Assembly: GCA_021785115.1 (NCBI GenBank) | Contig: JAJYGO010000407.1 | Span: forward strand, 1 to 7,841 | Length of the DNA stretch: 7,841 nucleotides | Direction of reading: 5' to 3' | From: Chloroflexota bacterium | GTDB lineage: Bacteria > Chloroflexota > Limnocylindria > Limnocylindrales > CSP1-4 | Shown here: positions 1 through 4,815 of the stretch, in pieces | Layout of the letters: each line of letters begins with the position of its first letter | How positions within the stretch are numbered: the first letter of the stretch is position 1 | The notes under the pieces: generated by a model | Seen by the model: only the letters and a program-made list of their open reading frames with translations | Databases searched by the model: none | What the model was told of the DNA's origin: nothing | Translations under genes and position numbers: made by a program

Positions 1-554
1 ACCGCGACCCGGGCGCCCACGCGGTACGCCGCGCCGACCCGGGCGAGGTTCGACCAGAGCGCCGCCATCTGGCCCGCGTCGAGCGGCCGGGCCGCGGCCC
101 CCTGCTCCTCCGCCATCCGCCCGACAACGCCCGAAGCCCGCTCGAGCTCAGGCGCCGACGGCGCGTCGAGCAGCAGGTACGCCCGGCGCAGCGGACGACG
201 CGGCGCCGCGGCGAGCTCCCGGTACAGGGCGGCGTACGGGCGGTACCAGTCGCGGGCGCGCCGCGACGCCAGGCGCTCCTCGACCGCGCCCAGGTGCTCG
301 TGCGGCGGCCGGTCGGCCGGTACCGAGAGCAGCGTGAACGGGCGCGGCACCGCGTCGTACAGGGCCGCTAGCGACTCGAGCGCAGCCTCCCGCTCGGCCT
401 CGGCCATGAGCTCGAGGTTGACGGGCGCCATCTCGTACCCGCCGACCGTGCGACCGCCGACGCGGAACGCGCCGCCTGCGAGTGTCGCCTGCGGCCAGGG
501 CGAGGCGGATGGCGCGCGATTCGGGCGGCGCAGCGGCGGGGGCTTGACCTCCAT
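1..554 (-). CDS. VirB4/TraC-like conjugation or type IV secretion ATPase, N-terminal part (runs off the left edge)
   Basis: An uninterrupted minus-strand frame begins at ATG 552-554 and stays open to base 1, so about 184 N-terminal residues are visible and the C-terminus is missing. The frame has strong GC-rich third positions and normal protein composition, unlike the Arg/Ala-rich overlapping frames. After a proline-rich start, residues about 24-50 read like GGAFRVGGRTVGGYEMAPVN followed by LELMAEAEREA. A segment PRPFTLLSVPADRP and an amphipathic stretch ending in RRAYLLLDAP come next. This order (a PVN-x-L-x3-AEAE block, a helix, a 'P-F/V-x-LLV' strand, a long helix, then 'RR-x-YL') matches my memory of the front domain of VirB4-like ATPases in actinobacterial and Chloroflexota conjugation loci. 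The Walker motifs would lie beyond the window, so the ATPase call is an inference. No clear Shine-Dalgarno precedes the ATG, and the frame is also open further upstream (a TTG codon lies out of frame at 561), so the start is uncertain. Confidence 0.55.
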   Translation of the reverse strand, partial: MEVKPPPLRRPNRAPSASPWPQATLAGGAFRVGGRTVGGYEMAPVNLELMAEAEREAALESLAALYDAVPRPFTLLSVPADRPPHEHLGAVEERLASRRARDWYRPYAALYRELAAAPRRPLRRAYLLLDAPSAPELERASGVVGRMAEEQGAAARPLDAGQMAALWSNLARVGAAYRVGARVA

Positions 555-720
555 TGGGCAAGACTCGCCGAGTAGCGTACCGTAGTCAACAGTAATTGTG
601 TACGTTTGATGCACTAACCCGCTCGCTTCAACCTCGCGCTTGATCGGCCCGCAGCGAACTGGTTCGACCTCCCGAATCGGGCCTCCCTGCCGGTCGCGCA
701 CGGAGCACAATGAGGCCCGC
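555..720. other. Divergent intergenic region
   Basis: This gap separates the minus-strand VirB4-like gene from the plus-strand kinase. It contains the most AT-rich patch on this side of the window (about 587-618). Weak symmetry elements are present: CGTAC at 576-580 against GTACG at 600-604, and the small palindrome CCCGAATCGGG at 671-681. On the minus strand TTAGTG-N17-TACTGT could serve the left gene, but matches to consensus are poor. I cannot assign a confident promoter for either direction. Confidence 0.35.
712..715 (+). promoter_or_regulatory. Ribosome binding site GAGG that sets the kinase start
   Basis: GAGG lies five bases before ATG 721 and favours that start over the longer in-frame reading from 640. 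The GAGG is itself inside a four-codon mini-frame (ATG 710, stop TGA 722-724) whose stop overlaps the kinase ATG. Confidence 0.5.
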
Positions 721-2943
721 ATGAGCAGCTCCTCGGCTCCGGGACAGGCGGGCGAGGCGCGGGCTGGAGTCGTCGCCGCGGAGGCGGCGGCGCGCTGGCC
801 GGCTGCGGTCGTCGGCGCGATGGCCGCCGCCGTGCTGTGCTTCGTCGGGTGGCGCGCGACCGGGGCCGGCGACGGCTCCGCCGTCACGACGGTCACCGAC
901 TTGGCATTCCCCGTGGTGGGCGTCCTCGCCCTCGCGCTCGCCGTCCGCGCCGTCCGGCGGACCAGGCCGGAGTCGGGCGAGCGCACCGCCTGGAAGCTGC
1001 TGGCCGCGTCACTCGTCGCGTACACCACGGGCGATGTCCTCTGGGCCATCCTCGAGCTCAGCTCGGGCAAAGGCCCCGAGGTCTCCGTCGCGGACGTCGC
1101 GTACCTGCTCTTCTACCCGCTCGCTCTGGCTGGCCTCGTGTCCCTGCCGGGCGCGACCCGCAACCGCCTCGAGCAGGCCCTGTTCGCGATCGACGTGCTC
1201 GTCGTCCTGATCCTTGGCGTGGCGGTCGAGTGGATCCTCGTTATCGGCCCGGCAGTCAGCACGGCAGGGGACGACCCGGCCGCGGTGGCGGTGAGCCTCG
1301 CGTACCCGATCGGCGACCTCGTGCTGCTGCTCGGTGTCGCCGTCGTGGTGGTGCGTCGCGAGTTCTCGCGCGCCGAGCTGCCGGTCGCCTTGCTTGTCGT
1401 CGCGTTTGCGGCCAACCTCGTCGGCGACGTCGTTTCCGGGAGCGAGGTGCTCGATGCGGGGTTCGTCACGGGCGGCGTCCCTGACGTGTGCTTCCTGGTC
1501 TTCTGGCTCGCCGCCGGCCTGGCCATGTACACCCAGGGTCGGGCGCCCGACCGTGATCCAGGGCACGGCCGGCGGGCGCCCACGAGGATCGCCTGGCTGC
1601 CGTACGGCGCGATGATCGGCGCCTTCGTGCTCCCAGTCGCGGCCGTCGGCGCGCGGACCCCGGTCGCGCCCGCCATGGTCGGGGCCGGCGCCGTCGGCCT
1701 GCTCATCATCGTGCGCCAGGCTCTCGTCGCGCGCCAGGGAGCCGCTGCCGCGGCGGCGACGGCGGCGCTCGCGGCCCAGGCACGCTTCGACGCGCTCGTC
1801 CAAGAAGCGTCCGACCTCATCGTGGTCGTCGGTCCGGACGGAGTGGTGCAGTACTGCGCCCCGTCCGCTTGGCGGACCCTCGGCCGCGACCCCGGATCCA
1901 TGGTCGGGGTCCCGTTCGCGAGCCTCGCCTGTGCGGAGGACGCGGCGCGGCTGTCCGGGTGGCTGCGCGACCGCGCGGCGGGGCGGGGAGGCGACGCGAG
2001 GCTGGTCTGGCGGCTCGCAGTACCCGGGGCATCGGACCGGCTCGTCGAGTCGGTGGGCTCCTGCCCGCTGCACGACGCGGGCCCCGGAGTCGTGGTCACG
2101 AGCCGCGACATCTCCGAGCGGGCCCAACTCGAGGACGAGCTCAACGAGGCCCGGCGCCTCGAGGCCGTCGGGCGCCTCGCAAGCGGCGTGGCGCACGACT
2201 TCAACAACATCCTGACAGCGGTCGGGGGCTTCGCCGAGTTCGCCCTGGCCGACCTCGAGCACGGCGGAGCCAAGCGCGAGGATCTCCTCCAGATCAGGGC
2301 GGCAGCCGACCGCGCCGCACGGATCACGACCGACCTGCTCGCGTTCGGCCAGCGGCAGTTTGTGCGACCCGAGCCGGTGGATCTCGCCGACGCGGTCGCG
2401 GACTCCATGCCCCTCATCGAGCAGGCGATTGGCACGAGCATCAAGGTCGCGACCCGCTTCGGTCGAGCAGTCCCGCCCGTGCTCGCGGACCGCAACCAGG
2501 TGGGCCAGGTGCTCGTCAACCTCGCCGCCAACGCGCGCGATGCCATGCCCGACGGTGGCACGCTCGTGATCCGCGTCGAGTCGCCCCCAGCGGGCGGAGC
2601 GCCGGGTGCAGGCGACGCCCCGGCGTCGGGGGGCCCAGGCGGCTGGGTGGAACTCTCCGTCACCGACACGGGGCACGGAATGGACGAGGCGACCAGATCC
2701 CGCCTGTTCGAGCCGTTCTTCACCACCAAGGGCTTGGCGCGGGGGCGGCGGGCTCGGGCTGGCGAGCGTGTACGGGATCGTCACCGCGGCAGGCGGGTCC
2801 ATCTCGGTCGACAGCCAGCCGGGCCGCGGGACGACGTTCCGAATCCGCCTGCCCGCCGCGGCCGACCAGGGGGCGGAACCGTCGGGGCCGCCGCTCCCGC
2901 AGCAGGGAGACCCGACCGGGTCCCGGATCATGCTCGTCGATGA
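721..2943 (+). CDS. Hybrid sensor histidine kinase, frameshifted; upstream reading frame (membrane sensor, PAS, HisKA, start of HATPase)
   Basis: This is a membrane-anchored two-component kinase. From ATG 721, residues about 28-340 hold many hydrophobic segments. These include a YTTGDVLWAI stretch and ADVAYLLFYPLALAG, the wording of a multi-pass sensor region I associate with actinobacterial signalling proteins. A PAS domain follows from about residue 353 (ARFDALVQEASDLIVVVGPD) to about 465. The dimerisation H-box is GVAHDFNNIL with phospho-acceptor His492 (codon 2194-2196). The HATPase has its N-box around Asn604 (NLAANARDAM), the G1 box DTGHGM at 649-654 and the F-box FEPFFTTK at 663-670. 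Straight after, at the GGGGG run 2741-2745, the frame is lost. The literal reading continues as an Arg/Gly/Pro-rich tail to a TGA at 2941-2943, with no G2 box. The missing parts continue intact in the +1 frame to 3295. Read literally, the kinase lacks the GLGL glycine motif and would probably be inactive. The H-box with DFNN places it with CckA-like hybrid kinases. Confidence 0.85.
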   Translation: MSSSSAPGQAGEARAGVVAAEAAARWPAAVVGAMAAAVLCFVGWRATGAGDGSAVTTVTDLAFPVVGVLALALAVRAVRRTRPESGERTAWKLLAASLVAYTTGDVLWAILELSSGKGPEVSVADVAYLLFYPLALAGLVSLPGATRNRLEQALFAIDVLVVLILGVAVEWILVIGPAVSTAGDDPAAVAVSLAYPIGDLVLLLGVAVVVVRREFSRAELPVALLVVAFAANLVGDVVSGSEVLDAGFVTGGVPDVCFLVFWLAAGLAMYTQGRAPDRDPGHGRRAPTRIAWLPYGAMIGAFVLPVAAVGARTPVAPAMVGAGAVGLLIIVRQALVARQGAAAAAATAALAAQARFDALVQEASDLIVVVGPDGVVQYCAPSAWRTLGRDPGSMVGVPFASLACAEDAARLSGWLRDRAAGRGGDARLVWRLAVPGASDRLVESVGSCPLHDAGPGVVVTSRDISERAQLEDELNEARRLEAVGRLASGVAHDFNNILTAVGGFAEFALADLEHGGAKREDLLQIRAAADRAARITTDLLAFGQRQFVRPEPVDLADAVADSMPLIEQAIGTSIKVATRFGRAVPPVLADRNQVGQVLVNLAANARDAMPDGGTLVIRVESPPAGGAPGAGDAPASGGPGGWVELSVTDTGHGMDEATRSRLFEPFFTTKGLARGRRARAGERVRDRHRGRRVHLGRQPAGPRDDVPNPPARRGRPGGGTVGAAAPAAGRPDRVPDHARR
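2741..2745 (+). other. Frameshift point: one extra G in a GGGGG run
   Basis: Between the TTK of the F-box and the GGGCTCGGGCTG that encodes GLGL there are 19 bases, where a whole number of codons is needed. Removing one G from this run gives TTKGLARGGGLGLASVYG, which fits the usual TTK-x6-GLGL spacing exactly. The run is a homopolymer in very GC-rich DNA, so a sequencing or assembly error is as likely as a true mutation. A programmed +1 shift is the least likely option. Confidence 0.8.
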
Positions 2944-3295
2944 CGAGCCCGCGGTCCTGGCCATCGCCGAGCGCGTCCTGGTCACCGCAGGCTTCGCGGT
3001 CACCGCGTTCAGCAGCCCGCTGGAGGCGTTGCAGTGCGGCCTCGGCGCGCCGGACTCCTTCGACCTCCTGGTGACGGACGTGGTGATGCCCGACCTCACG
3101 GGGCCTCGGCTCGCTGAGCGGCTCCGGGCACGGCGGCCCGGCCTCCCAGTCCTGCTGATGAGCGGCAACCCCATGACCAGCGTCGACGACCCTCTCCTCC
3201 CCAAGCCGTTCTCGCCCGATGCGCTCGTCGAGGCCGTGCAGCGGGTCCTCCGCCGCGCCGCTTCCGAGCGGGCCTGGGACGGCGCCGGGCTGTAG
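2744..3295 (+). CDS. Hybrid sensor kinase, downstream frame: end of HATPase domain plus receiver domain
   Basis: This is the continuation of the kinase at 721 after the frame break. It has no good start of its own; the first internal ATG, at 2930, would cut into the receiver's first strand. It begins with the G2 box GLGLASVYGIVTAAGG and the closing HATPase strand SQPGRGTTFRIRLP. A proline/glutamine-rich linker follows, then a complete receiver domain starting IMLVDDEPAV. Visible receiver residues are the acidic pair after MLV, the phospho-acceptor Asp in LLVTDVVMPD (codon 3077-3079), the Ser of VLLMSGNP and the Lys of LLPKPFSP. The stop TAG is at 3293-3295. With the missing base repaired, the joined protein would be about 857 residues with the receiver at its C-terminus. 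This is the arrangement of CckA-type kinases that pass phosphate through an internal receiver. No DNA-binding output domain follows, so a separate phosphotransfer partner is expected outside this window. Confidence 0.8.
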   Translation, partial: GGGLGLASVYGIVTAAGGSISVDSQPGRGTTFRIRLPAAADQGAEPSGPPLPQQGDPTGSRIMLVDDEPAVLAIAERVLVTAGFAVTAFSSPLEALQCGLGAPDSFDLLVTDVVMPDLTGPRLAERLRARRPGLPVLLMSGNPMTSVDDPLLPKPFSPDALVEAVQRVLRRAASERAWDGAGL

Positions 3296-3317
3296 GCCGC
3301 ACGCGTCCGCGACGCCG

Positions 3318-3350
3318 CGAGGCGCGCATGGGTGACGTAGGCGCGCCTCG
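3318..3350 (+). terminator. Strong hairpin, likely transcription terminator of the kinase gene
   Basis: A perfect 10-bp inverted repeat (CGAGGCGCGC at 3318-3327 and GCGCGCCTCG at 3341-3350) with a 13-base loop begins 22 bases after the kinase stop. A G-U and a C-G pair can extend the stem by two. No T-run follows (TGCTGCCCTGG), so it is not a textbook intrinsic terminator, though U-poor hairpins are common behind genes in GC-rich actinobacteria-like genomes. Confidence 0.5.
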
Positions 3351-3841
3351 TGCTGCCCTGGACCTCGACCGGTCCCGCCGACTGACGCTGTTCCAGCGGG
3401 TTGCTGAGGCGAAGCCGCGGAGCCCCACCGACCTGACCTCGAGGTGGCAATCCGTTGGCCAGAGGGCGCGTTCACTCACGGCGGCCAGGGGATCGGCATC
3501 CGCTCCTCGGTCGGGCCTCGCTCGGAGGCTCGTGCGCAACGAAGGTCTCCCCGAGTCCCAAACCGGACTGCGCAGCGCGAGCCGAGACGAGTCGGCAGGT
3601 CGCGTATGCGGGCGCGCTGGCGAGCGTGGCGTCGCGCAAATCACTGCCTCCGCCTCCGACCGGCAGACGCCTGCCATCCGTCCGTGGCCCGACCACGCGA
3701 ACCGGACGACCGCGAGGAGACCGACGACAAGGCTGTAGAAACGCCCTGTAGGACCCAGGACGATGGCCTGGAGGTAGGCCACGAGAGGGTAGCCGTGCCA
3801 CGCCGAACGGAGCAGGCGCCGCCGCGCCGCCGATCTCGGGC
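3351..3841. other. No intact gene recognised
   Basis: Several frames stay open on both strands, but their translations are Arg/Pro/Ser-rich with no recognisable domain, as expected of chance frames in GC-rich DNA. Plus-strand stops are spread across it (for example around 3735 and 3750). The only stretch that resembles protein is a short hydrophobic minus-strand segment at about 3675-3800. The block may be decayed coding sequence, in keeping with the TPR remnant just downstream. Confidence 0.5.
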
Positions 3842-4084
3842 CGGCTCGAGGAGGCGATCGGGATCTACCAGATTCGCGGGCGTCGAGACCGCGGCCGGCG
3901 TCGCGAACGAGTCGGACGTCGAGCTCGAGATAGCCTACATCCGCGCCGCCGGGCAGGTGGCGCTCGACAGCGGACGGGCGCCATCGACTCGTTCAGGGCG
4001 GCGCTCGCGAGACCGCGGGCCACCCCGGCCTACGACCGGTCGCTCGCGCACAAGCGGTTCGGCCAGCTCGCCGAATCCCGCGCC
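3842..4084 (+). pseudogene. Decayed remnant of a TPR-repeat protein
   Basis: Three protein-like stretches follow one another, but in different frames. The first, RLEEAIGIYQ, is at 3842-3871 in frame 2. The second, in frame 3 from about 3873, includes VANESDVELEIAYIRAAGQV and ends ALDSGR near 3978. The third, back in frame 2 from 3980, has AIDSFRAALARPRATP and then AYDRSLAHKRFGQLAESRAD. The last part has the helix-turn-helix spacing of a tetratricopeptide repeat (A-x2-SFRAAL...AH-x2-FGQLAESRADLD), and the earlier parts read as further TPR-like helices. No start codon with a ribosome binding site fits, and two frame changes are needed. I therefore call it the wreck of a TPR protein rather than a gene. 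Which kind of protein (regulator, kinase partner or other) cannot be told. The next gene's promoter begins 18 bases after the last remnant. Confidence 0.45.
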
Positions 4085-4102
4085 GACCTGGACAGCGGGC
4101 AC

Positions 4103-4130
4103 TTGACCCGTCGTGCCCCGGGTCTAGAGT
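4103..4130 (+). promoter_or_regulatory. Promoter of the small membrane protein gene
   Basis: TTGACC (4103-4108), 16 bases, then TAGAGT (4125-4130) match the housekeeping-sigma pattern seen in high-GC Gram-positives. The -10 ends 27 bases before ATG 4158, leaving a short leader that carries the AAGAGG ribosome binding site (4146-4151). Confidence 0.55.
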
Positions 4131-4157
4131 TCGCGTGTCGCACACAAGAGGCGTCGG

Positions 4158-4517
4158 ATGCGAGCGGTGTCGTGGTTCCTCGGGATGGAACTCGGCCTGA
4201 TCGCGGGCGGCGCGGTCCTCGTGGCAGGCGTCTTCGCGCTCCTCCTGCTTGCCCCCGCCGTCGTGTGGGCAGCCAGCGAGAAGGCGCGTCCCCTGGGCCT
4301 CGGTGGCCTGTTCATCGGACTCGGCGTCGGGGTCGCTGGCCTCATCGCGCTCGCCAACGCCAGGTGCGCGGCGTCGAATGTATCGACGCCCAACTACTTC
4401 TCGGAGTGCGTGCCCCCGGACCTGACGGGGTTCCTCGTCACTGCTGCGGCGCTGGCAGCGATCGGTGTCGGGGTGTCCCTACTCGGTGTCGCGCGCAAGG
4501 TGCCGCGTTCGGCGTGA
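4158..4517 (+). CDS. Small three-helix membrane protein of unknown function
   Basis: This is a 119-residue protein starting at ATG 4158, six bases after AAGAGG. A second possible start, Met10, has no better site. Three hydrophobic segments are clear: about 12-38 (ELGLIAGGAVLVAGVFALLL onward), 47-67 (glycine-rich, GLGGLFIGLGVGVAG) and 91-111 (FLVTAAALAAIGVGVSLLG). The charged turn EKAR at 41-44 and the C-terminal RKVPR are basic. The positive-inside rule therefore places both in the cytoplasm, with the 70-90 loop outside. That loop carries Cys70 and Cys84, which could form a disulfide. I recognise no family and no catalytic motif. It has its own promoter, and its stop is four bases from the end of an oppositely oriented transposase remnant, so it is probably a single-gene unit. 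The residue composition and a proper ribosome binding site make it a real gene in my judgement. Confidence 0.75.
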   Translation: MRAVSWFLGMELGLIAGGAVLVAGVFALLLLAPAVVWAASEKARPLGLGGLFIGLGVGVAGLIALANARCAASNVSTPNYFSECVPPDLTGFLVTAAALAAIGVGVSLLGVARKVPRSA

Positions 4518-4521
4518 CCGA

Positions 4522-4707
4522 TCAGGTCGGCTCCGTGCGCAGACGCGCGAGCAGGCAGGCGACGCAGACCACTTCGAGCCAGGCGCGGGCGCTCGCCTCG
4601 GTCCCCTCGTAGCAGCGGGTCTGTCGCCGCCAGCGGCCAAGACGAGCGAAGGGTGCTCGACCTTGTAGAGCGGCGCGAGCGGGGCGAACCCGCTCGATCC
4701 CTTGCCG
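4522..4707 (-). mobile_element. Frameshifted fragment of an IS5-type DDE transposase (C-terminal end)
   Basis: On the minus strand the stretch ending at stop 4522-4524 reads ARLGRWRRQTRCYEG, then TEASARAWLEVVCVACLLARL. This is the usual C-terminus of IS5-group transposases (VERxFxWLGRxRRLxxxYE, then a hydrophobic helix ending LLxRL). Just upstream, in another frame, GFAPLAPLYKVEHP supplies the preceding block. Joining them at the CCC/GGG run 4651-4653 by restoring one base gives APLYKVEHPFARLGRW. The Glu (codon 4656-4658) sits where the third catalytic acid of the DDE triad belongs. No N-terminal two thirds is present. A short string, IVDASGSAL, further upstream (about 4735-4765) could be a scrap of an earlier acidic block, but this is weak. 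I found no terminal inverted repeats or target duplication. The element is dead: truncated and frameshifted. Confidence 0.6.
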
Positions 4708-4757
4708 CCGTGCCCGGCCCTGGCTCTTGCGGAGGGCGGAACCCGACGCGTCTACGA

Positions 4758-4786
4758 TTGCGTTCGCATCGTGTTCATGGTAGTGT
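4758..4786 (+). promoter_or_regulatory. Putative promoter and operator of the toxin-antitoxin operon
   Basis: TTGCGT (4758-4763), 17 bases, then TAGTGT (4781-4786) give the right spacing and moderate matches. Transcription would begin near 4793, about 23 bases before ATG 4816. Three copies of GTTC lie at 4762-4765, 4773-4776 and 4785-4788, which is 11 and 12 bases apart, so all face one side of the helix and cover the spacer and -10. CGTGT (4770-4774) and ACACG (4793-4797) form a flanking inverted repeat. Xre-type antitoxins usually repress their own promoters, so this is a natural operator candidate. That is inference. Confidence 0.4.
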
Positions 4787-4803
4787 TCGCTCACACGCCA
4801 GCT

Positions 4804-4808
4804 AGGTG
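4804..4808 (+). promoter_or_regulatory. Ribosome binding site AGGTG for the operon's first gene
   Basis: AGGTG lies seven bases before ATG 4816 and is the reason for choosing that start over in-frame ATG codons at 4777 and 4702. Those have no such site, and the one at 4777 lies within the proposed promoter. Confidence 0.45.
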
Positions 4809-4815
4809 CATTCCC

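Noticed and set aside
148..561. Minus-strand frame starting with TTG at 561
   Set aside because: Its Arg/Ala/Pro-rich translation lacks protein character. The neighbouring frame from ATG 554 reads as a normal protein and continues off the edge.
640..720. N-terminal extension of the kinase from an upstream ATG at 640
   Set aside because: The extra 27 residues are Arg/Ser/Pro-rich and no ribosome binding site precedes 640, while GAGG precedes ATG 721.
1113..2729. Second long minus-strand open frame antisense to the kinase
   Set aside because: It is Ser/Thr/Arg/Ala-rich, low-complexity and without motifs. It is a shadow of the real gene.
2930..3295. Stand-alone response regulator starting at ATG 2930
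   Set aside because: That start has no nearby ribosome binding site and falls inside the first receiver strand. The frame carries the kinase's missing G2 box upstream, so it is the same gene after a frameshift.
1009..3450. Very long open frame on the minus strand across the kinase gene (about 800 codons)
   Set aside because: It is antisense to a kinase with all its motifs, is rich in Arg/Ala/Gly/Asp with no domain wording, and arises from GC-rich third positions.
4103..4612. Plus-strand open frame overlapping the small membrane protein gene
   Set aside because: It starts with the TTG of the promoter -35, has no ribosome binding site and is Arg-rich. The overlapping frame at 4158 has three clear membrane helices and a good ribosome binding site.
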